NCBI GenBank assembly: GCA_033439765.1
Contig: JAULSN010000016.1
Coordinates: 248,001-312,000 of the forward strand
Source of the DNA: Lasiosphaeria ovina
Taxonomy: Eukaryota > Ascomycota > Sordariomycetes > Sordariales > Lasiosphaeriaceae
DNA: 64,000 nt
Reading direction: 5' to 3'
Part shown: positions 23,678 to 34,730 of the stretch, in pieces
Numbering within the stretch: the stretch's first letter is position 1
Layout of the letters: each line of letters starts with the position of its first letter
Translations under genes and position numbers: made by a program
Notes under the pieces: generated by a model
The model's database searches: none
What the model was told of the DNA's origin: nothing
Seen by the model: only the letters and a program-made list of their open reading frames with translations

Positions 23678-25435
23678 ATGGCTTACGTCGCCCGGAAACC
23701 CGCGTCGTACCCGGAAATTGACCTCAACGTCAGCAAAAACAGCAGAAGCCCCTGCGGACACCTCGTCAACAACTCGCCGTGTATCACGCCTGGCTGCGAC
23801 TTCTCTCACGACGCCTGGCTGGTCCGGAGATGGCAGGACAGGCCCCAGCGGCCGTGTCATAAAGGGGGGACGTGTCCACACCTCCAGGCTGGATGCTGCC
23901 TCTACTACCACCCCAAGAGTCACTTACGTTACCGGGACAACGCCGTCACCACGGGCCTGGCTTCGGAGCCGCTGGAAGTGCTACCGCTCAGCACCCTAGT
24001 TGCCGAAAAGACCATCAGCATCGAGGATAGGGGTGATTTAGCCAGCTTCAACAAGCTTAGCGATGGGGAAATTGTCGTTCCGGGTGCGTGTGCCCCTGCC
24101 CTTCCGTTTTAATATCCCCGAGACAAATTTCCTGACAAACACAAAGGCTCTCCGCCCTTCTTTTCACCCCTGACCCATGCGGTGGAAGTCAAGCTCGACT
24201 CACACAACCGGGAGTTGCAGCCCGGGTATCCGCACTACGCGCACGCCTTCGAACCGCTGCTGCGGTCCGTCGAGACCATGGCGCCGGGGTTCAACGTGCT
24301 CGGGGCAGCCGAGATTGTCAGCAACGCGAGCAACCTGCGCAAGATGTTCCACACCTTTAGCAACCAGAAGCGACTGACGGAGCGCTACGACCTAGAGTGG
24401 CGGCACAACACGCTGTTCGTGTCCAAGTGGACGGGTGATCCGTCGCTGCGGTCGAGTCTGGGCCACGGCGCGGGCTTCGAAAAGGAGACGTGCCGCTACG
24501 GGACCGACGACGACGACATGCTGCACCGCAGCGCCAGCCACCACCGCGTCGTGCGCTACCGCTTCGCCGGGCTCGAGCTGGTCGTGCAGTCCGAAGTCGA
24601 CGCCTACTACTGCGAATGCGTCCACCCGACAACCTCCGCCCCGCGGCCCATCCCGGCCGGCAGCCCCAACACCAGACTCGCAGCCGGCAGCGGCATGAAC
24701 AGGCCGTGGCGACGCCTCTCACCGCCAACCACGCCCTCCTCATCGCCCCCGTCGCCCGGCTGGTTCTCACCAACATCACGCAACAGCTTCTCCCGCCACT
24801 CGCCCCCAAGCCCCACCACTTTCACCGCCCCACCATCACCACCACTACCACCACCAACAACAACCCCCCCATCCTCGCCCCCACGGCAAGGACGCTTCTC
24901 GTTCCTCGCGCTGGCGCTCGACGACCCCGGCGACAGCCCATCCTACACGGCGCTGCAGGCATCAATCCCACACCTGCGGCTGCCAGCGTCATCACCAACG
25001 CTGCACACGCACCGGTGGCACGGGCGCGACGTGCCGTCGGCGTGCCTGCTCGAGGTCAAGACGCACCGGGCCAGCAACAAGCCCATGTTCGCGCCCGAGG
25101 CGCAGCTGTACTTCAGCCGCCGGCGGCTGCTGTACGTGGCGCAGCACCGCGCGGGCGTGTTCGTGCCGGGCCCCACGAGCGCCGTGCTGCACGACTATGG
25201 TGTTGATGGCGGGCTGGAGCTCTGGGAGCGCCGCGCCGAGAACCAGGCCGTGCTGGGGCGGCTCGCGGCGCTGTTGCGCTTGTTGAGGGAGCGTGTCGGT
25301 GTGATGGCGGAGGAGAGGCCGGGTGTCAGGGTTAGTTTGGTGTGCGAGGCTGATGGCTCGGGCGATGAGGGTGGAGTCAGCGCCGCGCTGTATCTGCGCA
25401 CTGATGGCGTGAGCTTGCTGCCGGATACCGTGTAG
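23678..25435 (+). CDS. CCCH zinc-finger protein with DXO/Rai1-like nuclease core (two exons)
   Basis: Exons 23678-24083 and 24147-25435 join across a 63-nt intron (GTGCGT...CACAAAG) to give 564 residues. The N-terminus has one regular CCCH finger (C26-x8-C35-x4-C40-x3-H44) and a second, irregular one (C60, C66, C74, H78). The larger C-terminal part resembles the fungal branch of the DXO/Rai1 family of decapping/pyrophosphohydrolase-type nucleases: NASNLRKMF, then EVD at 285-287, then LEVK with E438 and K440, then a Q at 468 in LLYVAQHRAGV. In DXO the E-x-D and E-x-K motifs bind the catalytic metals. A Pro/Ser/Thr-rich insertion of about 90 residues (roughly 300-385) separates the two motif blocks. 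If active it would act on RNA 5' ends. The family call rests on motif order only; many such fungal proteins are mislabelled 'geranylgeranyl pyrophosphate synthetase' in databases. Confidence 0.68.
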
Positions 25436-26341
25436 GAGTGGATCCAGGAAGCGTGCGGAGCTGCTGTCTTTTTAGTTTGGGGTGTCGGGTGTTGGGGTGG
25501 GATGTGCCGTGGATATCCGTGACGGTTGGAGTGATCGCTGGCCACGGAGGCTGAACGTTCACTGACAAGGCGCGGGACGTGTGTATTTTAGCTAGCTGCC
25601 CGAACTTTAACGTTAAGAGAACATAACGTTTTGAAGAGAGCGAGGGCCAGAACTTAAGTAGCTAGACTGCCGAACCTTAAGTTGTCTGCCGCTGCAGGTA
25701 CATTCCAGGGCCGTGAAGAGGCTTCAGCCGCGTCGTGTGCCAGGCGTTCCTTCCGTCCCACATCACCAGCTAACTAAAGTTCCTTCCACTTCGGAGTTGG
25801 CGGGACCCGTCATGTCTTGTACAAGGTCACTCTGTTAATGAAGCTTAATTTATTGCCACTAGCCCTCTAAACACACGATGGTACCCCGGTAACTTTCCCG
25901 CTGAGTTTTAAGCCACCTTGCGCGTAAGTCCGCGTCGCACAGTAGAAAAATGGAAACTCCAAAATGGAACAGAAAACAAAACACAAATCTCCGTTCAAAA
26001 TTACATGGACACCTCACACCAGACATAGTTTCAACCAAAAGTGCAGATACTATACTGGCTTTCGAAGCACTGCGCTTCTGACGGGGTGGCGAGTGCACCT
26101 TGCCCCATACGTCTGTGTAATTTGAATGATTACTACCTCGTCTACTCTGAAGTGCTCCCCTCTTTGCCAATTCTCTTCTCGCCTCAGCAGACACTTCCTC
26201 AGTCCGTCTGTCCAGACTCGGAAGTATCCTCCCATGAGATATTCTCAACCGACAGCAAGACGTCGCCCGGCAGACGGCATGCTTGCGTCACACCATCAGT
26301 GCCATTTTGAGCTACACAGACCTCGGCGGGAAGGTCTCCGA
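25436..26341. other. Intergenic between convergent genes
   Basis: The 3' flanks of the CCCH-DXO gene (plus) and the small secreted protein (minus) meet here. Near 25600-25690 a short motif (GAACTTTAACGTTAAG-like, with related GAACCTTAAG) recurs. No gene seen. Confidence 0.55.
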
Positions 26342-26920
26342 TTACTGTAGCATCAAACAGAATTCTAAGCCATGACAGAACGTGTCAGTTTGTTCTGTTC
26401 TTAAGCGGAGCCTGAAGGGTAAGTGCTTCTGGGGGTCATGAGCCTGGATAAGGCACTCCCGGACTGGCACTTACGGGCTATCCGGATTCTTGCCGTCGCA
26501 GTACCAGTCGAAGCGAAAGCCAATCCTGTTGTCGAATTTCTCTATCAGGTACTGGCACCTGGCCAGCTGCGGCGGCAGCGGGGCGTCATCGCCGGGGAAA
26601 CAGATGGACCACACGCCGCCGCCCAAGGAAATGGGGATGTGGTACAGCCGGTACGTGTCGCCCGTGCCCGGATTCTCCACCGCGAGGGTCCCGCGCAGAT
26701 GTGTCGTGTTGTCGGCGCTGACGACCGTCTCGACCAGGTACTCCCGGAGGATAAAGTCAGTGACGTTGGTAAACGAATCGGCAGTGCAGTTCCGACTTTG
26801 CGTCTCGCGTCGAGCTGTGCTGGCTGACCTGTCGTCGTGCTGGTGATTCCATACTGCTGGCGATGCCCCGGCCCGGAAGCCAAGGAGCAAGCCCAGGAGG
26901 GAGGTGGCGAGGAGCACCAT
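26342..26920 (-). CDS. Putative small secreted protein, four cysteines
   Basis: I take the start at 26920 because MVLLATSLLGLLLGFRAGA is a clean signal peptide; the upstream ATG at 27028 would bury it. Exon 1 is 26475-26920. A perfect GTAAGT donor sits just before the unspliced stop, and an acceptor at 26412 (CTTCAG) adds a 70-nt exon 2 (26342-26411), giving 171 residues; without splicing the protein is 149 residues and ends at 26471. After the signal comes a dibasic RR at 37-38, a possible Kex2 site, then a beta-rich domain with Cys in RNCT, SICFPG, ARCQYL and WYCDGK, enough for two disulfides, and several N-glycosylation sequons (NCT, NVT, NTT). No family is recognised with confidence. Small secreted proteins like this include effector candidates, but nothing here proves that. 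Confidence 0.65.
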
Positions 26921-28474
26921 CGCGATTCCAAAAGTTGATATGATGTAATGGATTTTCACTGTCTCACATACTCGGTAGCTTGACAGGTACTTTGAGTTGG
27001 GGATTGGGGCTCCTGGGCGCTGGAGCATTCTTCAATGCTTGGTTGCTGCACCGATTGAGATTCTGGCATGTGCCGACGGACGTAAATTGGTGCAATATAG
27101 CCCAGATGAAATATACACATAGCCGCCACCACGCAGCCTGGCCCTCCCGCTCCAGCCTCACCTCCGGCTACTTCGGCAATATTAAGAAGGGGAAATCGAA
27201 GCAGCCAACATACAGAAACAAGGCGAGATAAGTGGAACGGGAACTAAAACCTGGCGAGACATTTTGACCCGTGTTTTGACATTGCGTTACTCGCCAATTC
27301 TGCGGGCCGGGCTGAGATTAGAAGTGGCCTTTAAGTTACCCAGCTCACCATCCTCTACAAACACGCGATGATCTATATGTGATATTTCGTCTACTCACGG
27401 AGGCTCTGCTCAGCGAGGGATTTCCGTAGTTAGATCTATCACAAAAGTGAAATGGCTTATAATACCTAGTAATACGTAATTATATACTAAAAGTAAATAT
27501 AGGTATTTATTACGGTATAGTAAAATGTCAATAATTGAACGATGCCGATAGAGTTATACTGGTCGACTCACGAACCTTACTACCGCTATATAAGATTAAA
27601 GTTTCCATCAAAGGTATATAAAAGAGTACCAAAATTTTAGCTAGTTGCACAGGATCGCTCTTTCATAGGACCATTCCTCACGAACAAGCTTCATACGCGA
27701 TGATATATACTTGCTATCGTGGAATTGACGACAAGTCACTGGTATTCGTTGACAGCAGCGTAGGCCAGCCTCGAGCAGAACTCAGAGACCTCTCACGGCA
27801 CTAAGCCAGCTGATTACAACACCGCGGCAACTTTACGCGCGGCACCGCCACAGCTCAGAACCGCAATGTCGCGACATCAACAGACCGCGGCACTAATTAT
27901 GACGTCAGCGGCCCAGACCGGCAGTCCGAGAAGTCCGAGCCGAGACCAATCTTGTCTTGGACCGGCCGTGTTCCGTACCGAATACGCGCTTGGCAATCGC
28001 CGCCAGTCTCGAACAGAATATGGAAATTGATAGGCAGAAGAATCGCCAGTCTGGAACAATCTTGCGGCGTGGCTCACCACATCACCAAGGTGAGGTCGGT
28101 CATCGTTAGTAGTTAATCACGCGACAGCATTGTCGTTTCGCGTTCGGGCGGCCGTCGTTGGGAGAATTGCGAGATAGTCGGTGAAATATGATGTCACATT
28201 GCTGGTATAATTAGATGCAAATTTGGTACGTACAGCTGCGTCGCCTGAGAACAAGGTGAGTTGCGCTGACGGTGAATGAGCCCAGCCGCAGGGCACGAGC
28301 CCATTGAACACGGGCAATTTGTTACAATGAACTTCAACCAACTGGTAATCACATGGAGAGAACGAACAAACCCCCTTTACTCAAAACTTCCGGGCGCCAG
28401 AACAAGTAATAGGCACCCAGGAAAAGCAGATTGTAGCCCCTAAACCACCAGACGGCCCAATTAAGCAGGCCTGG
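26921..28474. other. Intergenic with AT-rich block
   Basis: Positions about 27420-27700 are very AT-rich with many TA dinucleotides and no open frame of note, unlike the GC-rich flanks. The section 27840-28130 is GC-rich with several similar words (GCCAGTCT-GAACA at about 27999 and 28048). A mutated repeat relic is possible. No gene is seen. Confidence 0.5.
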
Positions 28475-29249
28475 TCAGCACGTGATGCTCGCCGCCTTTC
28501 GGAGGTAGCGATCGTCGTGTTCCTCGACGATGTTCCCAAAGACCCACCTGCCCACGTCCTCGCGGGAGATGCTGTAGCCGATCTCGCGGCTGTCGACGGT
28601 GCCAGCCAGAGGATCCTCAACGCCAACGCGGGTGGGGCGGCTGGTCTCGGGGCCGTCGGTGAGGAAGCTGGGGCGGAGGATGGTCCAGCGCTCAGTGGAC
28701 GCGAAGAGCATCTTCTCCATGGCGCGCTTGTCGACGTGCGGCACGCCGAGGAAGAAGTGGTACAGCGGCGCGACGGCGAGGGGCAGGTCGCCGCCCATTT
28801 CGGTGACGCCCGTGGTACTGAAGGCCACGATGCGTGGATATTGCTTGTGCTCAGCCGATTGCTGGGCACGGCACAGGTCGAGCGCCTCCAGAAGCCGCGC
28901 TATGGCCGTCTCGCACACCTTGGGGTCGGGTATAGTCCGGCGCCACAGGTCCAAGGCGCCGCCAATGCAGAACACGACCAGGCCGACGAGCATGGGCGGG
29001 CTAGATGGACTGCTGCTGGGGAGAACGAGACAGCGCGTCAGGTCCTCGACCTCGTGCGCGTTGCCTTGCTCGATACGCAGGGCTGGGTCTTTTTGCTCGG
29101 CGTCGCTAAGCTTAGCTTTCAGGCTGGAAGGCGTGCGACAGAGGGCAATGCAGGCAGGTGTGACCGGCGGCGAGACTGCGGCGTAAGACTGCTAGGCCGG
29201 AGGCGCCTGTTGCGCCAAGGAACAGGATGGTCTTGGGAGCAGTCGACAT
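28475..29249 (-). pseudogene. NAD(P)-binding Rossmann (NmrA-like/atypical SDR) gene with 4-bp frameshift
   Basis: From the ATG at 29249 the frame reads MSTAPKTILFLGATGASGLA, with the GxxGxxG dinucleotide-binding turn, up to LRRSLAAGHTC. It then goes out of frame at a tandem CTGC-CTGC (plus strand CAGGCAGG, 29151-29158) and stops after about 45 codons. The frame shifted by that 4-nt unit runs open from there to 28475 with the rest of a normal family member: CRTPSSLKAKL, MLVGLVVFCIGGALDLWRR, IVAFSTTGVTEMG, WTILRPSFLTDG and ISREDVGRWVFGNIV. Without the extra 4 nt the product would be 256 residues, a normal length for NAD(P)H-binding proteins of this type, often oxidoreductases or redox sensors. 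A splice that repairs it was not found; the only GT...AG pair nearby is about 41 nt and leads to a stop. It is a recent null allele, or a sequencing error. Confidence 0.75.
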
Positions 29250-30448
29250 TGTGTTTTGTGTCGGTGTGGACGTCTTTTCGAGAGTAATTTGTCGGATGTG
29301 AGGTTGAGATGAGCCAGACTGGTACGACGAGGGACAATCGGGGGTATTTATTCAGGGTGGTGTGTCTGTCGCGGTGGGAGACGGACGATCTTGTCTGTGT
29401 TGGGCCATCATCGCCCAGAGAAGGAGGCGCGCCTAGCCTGGCTATGCGCATCTTTAATCCGACGCCTATACGTCGCAGATAGGCAAGGAGGTCTCGGGTC
29501 GAGCTGCGGGCTTGTAATCGGTTGTTCGGACGGCGCGATCGTTGTTGCCGGAGTGCGTATTTTGTGACGGAATCACAAGCAGGGAGCTTGCTTGCAAAGC
29601 TTGGCGTCAACCTTTGACCCCGCTACACCCCAACCCTGCTGCTGTGGCGCACAAGCCACCTCAGCCACCCAGCTATGGCTTTCCCTCGTTTCCGCGTTAG
29701 CCATGTTGACATTGACACAGTCAACTCTGATAATCCAGCAACAGGCCAAAACTGGTTGCAGGAGGCAAGGGAGACAGATTCATCGAGCTCCAGTCAATTC
29801 AAGCAAATGTCCACAACTGTGATCGTGAGAGCTACGTTGGAATTTCCTGGTCACAACCTTCAAACCCCTCGACCCCCGAAATAAATGAAGTCCGAGAAAC
29901 TTGGCAGCTAATTTGGTACTTTGCTTTCTCTGCAAACCTTGCCACCTCTTTCGTGGGATATTCCCTGGCACTGGCGCAGCTTTAGCACCTTAAGTGGCGT
30001 AGGTAGGTAGTTGGGCAATACCTCGGTAAGTAATAAATGGCTTCTCGGAAACTCAACCACGAGCAACCATGACAGGAGAGTTGAGCTGGAGTTTCTCAAT
30101 GCACCCCGAAAGCCTTTGGTGGCTAGGTATCTTGCTGCTTCGAGGAGCTGAAGCTTTGATGGCCGGTATGCTAATTTCTGGTCGACCAATGCACGCAAGA
30201 TCTCACAGAGAAGGGATAATTAAATATTTCCGGCAAGGAGTCATTGGCAGTCGAGTTGAATCCTAATTGTTCAAATACTCAAAGGCTCGATGTTGTATCA
30301 GAATCTACATGAACGTTCGATAACTGAGAGTTCCGAAGAGACGCGCACCAAGTGCTTCCTCCTGGAGACGACGCTCAGCTCCAATCCTGATTCAGCCTCT
30401 GGTGGTGCCATCAAGAGCACCGGAAGCGCCGAGACCAAGTCCGCCAGA
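29250..30448. other. Intergenic, no gene seen
   Basis: Promoter of the NmrA-like gene at the left and the 3' flank of the next minus-strand gene at the right. Contains a GGTAGGTAG word near 30002. Small frames have no domain content. Confidence 0.55.
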
Positions 30449-31432
30449 TTAGTTCTTCACTTCAACTAGTTCCTGTTGGGCCCCGACGTCAAATTGAGCG
30501 TCTGTTTCCGCCGTTAGAGGTATCGGAGGCTCCGAGTCCGCTTCCGCCGCGTCCGCCGCTTCGGTGTTGTTCTCTATATTTGGGTCCAGATCGCCATTGA
30601 TCCCAGCTCCAGGTCCCATTTCCGCTCTCGAACGCATCGGCAATTCCAGAAACATCTCCACCCGCTCGCTTGGGGGCTCTTCACCCGTAACTTGCTGATT
30701 TCCTAACAGAATTCGATGCAGTTCCTTGACAAGCCAAAGATATGCTAGGATGTTCGTTGCCAGACGACTAGCCAAAGCCGCTAGGCCCGTCAAATATCTC
30801 TTGATCATGATTTCCCCTGGTATCATATCTGTATCCATGGTGTGGATGCTGTGTTCGATATCGCCGCAGTATTGCGCCATGTTCATACAACCGACTACAG
30901 AGAGCATGTTTCCAAGCGCTGCCGACCCTAGGGCGAGATCCTTTGGTGACATGACACCCTGCCAGGCACTCGTGCGAGAGAAATTTAGATTGCAGTCGGC
31001 TTCGACTTCCTCGACAGTCCAGCTTGCCAGTGCCATAGCCCTGATGCGTTTCAATAGTGCCTCGCTTGAGTCGCGCTCGCGGGCCGGTCTTGGCTTTTTC
31101 TTTCCTGTCATTACCCAAGTTAATTAGCTTCCAGAAACGTGAAGAGCAACAGTCGAGGGAAGTTCAGCCATAACGGAACGAGTATTGCTTTTATGTCACT
31201 TACCGACCCGCCCGTCCTTCACTCTACGGTAGCGCCGTGATAGCTCCCCACGCTGCCTGCGCACTTTGTTGATCTCGCACATCAAAACGAGTCCAGTGGT
31301 TCGTGCAAGTTGCTCGATCCAGAGGTTGACCTTTATACACATGGCTGTGTAATAGCCTAGGATTGAGCGGGGGAGGGTGTTTGACTGGGGCAACGAGTCG
31401 CGTATTAGGACAAGCTGCTTGATCGTATTCAT
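30449..31432 (-). CDS. Hypothetical protein, two exons
   Basis: Exon 1 31204-31432 and exon 2 30449-31104 are joined across a 99-nt intron with a perfect GTAAGTG donor and a TGACAG acceptor; the frame is kept and gives 294 residues. Family not recognised. The N-terminal half has predicted helices (IKQLVLIRDSL, CIKVNLWIEQLARTTGLVLM) and a basic patch at the exon junction (RRQRGELSRRYRRVKDGR, then KKKPRPARER). The middle is helical and partly hydrophobic (YLTGLAALASRLATNILAYL). The last 60 residues are acidic and disordered. The first exon could extend further upstream through another intron, since the ATG at 31432 is not preceded by a clear leader. No signal peptide or sure transmembrane segment. 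Confidence 0.62.
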
Positions 31433-33329
31433 TGAGACTGTCGGCGTGAGGAATTCGATGGTGTGGGTAGTCGGTGCTCTTGTGCGGAAGTGCCAAAATG
31501 AGGGTATCCTGGAGAGAGATGGGAATTAGACGACGAAAGGACGAGTTGTGAGGGACAGGAGCTGAGGACACAGATACTTATCCCTAGACAACAAAAGCTA
31601 TTCGGAACAAATTTGCGTGCGTCTCTCTCCTGCGGAACTTTTGGGGAAAAACATATATCAGGGCCGTGGAAATTTTTTCAGCCGTTGAGAACTGTGTAAC
31701 CATCTGCCGGTGCATTACCGGAATACTGGAGCAACCATTCTCTTTGGGTTTTTGATCTTGACTATTTAAGGAAATCTTGTCTTGGTAAAGTAACGTGATG
31801 TATACCGTTGACATGCAGCAAACATTTCCAAGGCAAATGAGAGTGTGGGTTTAAATTGAAACCCAATTAGGAGCGGTGTTTGGCCACTACTTCATATGGG
31901 TGCGCTCGACAAGTGATCGAAACTACCTACCTTGAAAATATCGAGTCTAATTCTAGTTATAGGATCGATTAATACCGGGTTCTCTTCTTTATGTCCTACG
32001 GTAGGTCTTTTCTCTCTTAGATAGCTCTAGATGCCTTGGTGAGGGATTGGTGCTTTCATTTTCATTTTGTCTTGTCTTTGATCTTGAGACATGGACGGCG
32101 GCGTCGTGGCCGGCAGGGCATTTCAGGGGCAACGCGGAATTGGGCGGAACGTGTTTACTGACCTCTGAACACACGTTGGTTGATATGCATAACTGCACAT
32201 TGCCCTGCCAACGAACCCTAAGCAGTGTACGACATCGCAAGCTTCCCGCGTAGAATCTGCAAATATCAATAAAATAAAGTCACTCAACATTAATCAGGGA
32301 CCATGCAGGTTCTATATGGGGAAAATATATTTATCTCAGAGACTATTATCTCATTCATAATCAGATTCTCGTAGTTCCAAAGTATAATTAATACCTTATC
32401 TAATAATCTTACTTTTCTCGCCTGACGAGTCAAAGTTAAAAACAAAGGCATTGGAATGAACCTAAGTAATTACCCACTACATCGCTGCTTTAATTAGAAC
32501 CTAGACCTTCTCCCCATAGATCTTTCCCACAAGTTATCAATTAGCCCTAATTATTATCTTACTACTCGAGTGTTTGCTAACAAAAATTTTGACTGCACAA
32601 CTCCCGCACCAGTACCTTCGATCCTCACTTCTTTCTATTATCTCTCTTCTTTGCCTCCGATGCCCTGGCTATCCGCGGCATCTCTCCTCACGGCGTGTAG
32701 ATACCCCAGCAACTTGATTTCTTCCTGCTCGTATCCGAGGTGTGGAGGAAGTACAAGGTCACGTCTGCTTGGAAATGCTCGGGCTAGACGCCTGATAACG
32801 ACCGCTAGAAACCAACAAAAACCTGCTTTCTGCGAAGTAACTTGTCACTCCAACCTATATGTACCGACCTTTCTGGAATGTGATGGATGACATGTGAGTT
32901 CAGTTCACGACATTGAAAATTTCGACTCTTTACCTTTGTTCTCAACACAACTCTAGATAATGGGGAGGTCAATACAGGGCGGAGAGCGGTTTCACTGGAG
33001 AAAACAAGAGAGAAGGGAGACGTTTGATCTCACGTAACACTACCTACGTTGGTGCGGGGATGGAATTGCCCCAATACCCCCTTTGTAACCCCGCACTACC
33101 TCCATCGCGTGCTCGTTATGACCTTCGTCATCGTGCAGTTTCAACCCCGCGAGCAAATCAGCCAGGCCGGTGCTGATAGCTGCAAAAGACCTCAACGAAC
33201 CGATACGCGAGGTGTGTGACAAAGAAGGGCATTCCGATCCTGTCCGAGCCCCCCCCGCAATTATTGAAACCCGACTTTGACTCAAATAGTACCGTTACCC
33301 GCAACACAGGATTATACAGCACAGCAACG
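31433..33329. other. Intergenic, partly AT-rich
   Basis: Positions about 32250-32580 are AT-rich. A minus-strand frame at 33040-33285 has a helix-like stretch (FAAISTGLADLLAGLKLHDD) but sits in the epoxide hydrolase promoter and lacks context. No gene called. Confidence 0.5.
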
Positions 33330-34730
33330 ATGACTTCAAAGTCTTACAGCACTCTGCCTGGCACTGCCGACAAGGATGCTGTTCGCCCATTCGCCGTGGA
33401 TATTGCCGACACCGAGGTCGAGCGGATGCTGGCGCTGGTCAAGCTATCCAATGTCGCCAGCGCGTGCTACGAGAATTCCCTACCAGACGGCAGCCGAAGG
33501 CTGGGTCTTGGCCGAGACTGGCTGGTCGAAGCGAAGCGGGTGTGGGAAACTGATTTCGACTGGTGAGACTCCTTCGATATCCTAAGCTCCTGTGAAATCT
33601 GGAGCAACAACGATGGCACAGGACAAGACACTAACATGCAATCCAGGAAGTCTCTTGAGAAGCATATGAATTCGTTCCCACACTTCCAGGCCGACGTGCC
33701 CATCGCAGGATCCCAGTCAACGACGAGTCTGAAAGTACACTTTGTGGCCCTCTTCTCCGAGCAGCCGACGGCGACGCCCATCGTCCTCCTGCACGGCTGG
33801 CCCGGGTCGTTTCTCGAGTTCCTGCCCATGCTGGCCCTCCTGCGGGACAAGTACCCGGACCCGGCGCAGCTGCCGTACCACATTATCGTGCCGTCGTTTC
33901 CGGGCTACACACTGTCCGACGCGTTCCCCGCCGACCGGGACTACGGCATGGAGGACACGACGCGAGTGTTGGACGCGCTGGTGGTGCAGCGCCTCGGGCT
34001 GCCGGGCTACGTGGTGCAGGGCGGCGACGTTGGGTCGCGCGTTGGGCGCATCATGGCCGCACAGTACCCCGGCTGCATCGGCACGCTGCCGAACTACTGC
34101 CCGCTGCCGCCGCCGGCGGGTGCCGCGACCGGCGGGCTGACGGAGACGGACCAGCGCGACCTCGAGCGGACGGCCTGGTTCAAGAGCGAGGGATCGGCCT
34201 ATAGCATGATGCAGGCCACGCGGCCGGGCACGTTGGGCCTGGTGCTGTCTTCGAGCCCGCTGGCGCTGCTGGCGTGGGTGGGCGAGAAGTTCCTCGACTG
34301 GGTCGATCCGGCCTCCTTCCCGCCCGACGCCAGCATGGCAGGCAGCAGTGGCGGCAGCAGCAACAACAAAGGCGCGACTAGTTACTCGACGCGGCTGATG
34401 CACGAGGTGCTTGCCAGCGTCAGCCTGTACTGGCTCACAGGGCGTGCGCACACTTGCATGTACTCGTACAGGGAGACGTTTTCGACGCGTGGGGACCCGT
34501 TGTCGTCGCATGCGCTGCCGGCGTATCACATCCGGGAACCCAAGAAGCTTGGGTTTTCGTACTTCCCTCTAGACATAGCGCCGACCCCGCGGGAGTGGAT
34601 TGCGGCCACGGGGAACCTGGTCTTCTGGAGGAGGCATGACGTCGGAGGCCACTTTGCGGCCCTCGAGCAACCGGCCGCACTCTTGGCTGACCTGGAAGAG
34701 TTTGTCGGGTCATTTAGCGCTGTGAGCTAA
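33330..34730 (+). CDS. Epoxide hydrolase, EHN plus alpha/beta-hydrolase (two exons)
   Basis: Exons 33330-33562 and 33647-34730 join across an 84-nt intron (GTGAGA...ATCCAG, with a CTAAC branch site) to give 438 residues, a normal length for the microsomal/juvenile-hormone epoxide hydrolase family. The N-terminal EHN domain spans about 18-115 and is interrupted by the intron at the conserved W78. The alpha/beta-hydrolase core follows: oxyanion-hole HGWP at 127-130, nucleophile D205 in GGDVGS, and catalytic H413 in VGGHFAALEQ. A Ser/Gly/Asn-rich insert near 315-330 (AGSSGGSSNNKG) lies in the lid. The enzyme hydrolyses epoxides to vicinal diols via an ester intermediate on the Asp, serving detoxification or secondary metabolism. 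The absence of an N-terminal membrane anchor suggests a soluble enzyme. No neighbouring pathway genes. Confidence 0.92.

Noticed and set aside
33040..33285. Minus-strand frame upstream of the epoxide hydrolase
   Set aside because: A short helix-like segment but no neighbours or domain, and it lies in a promoter.
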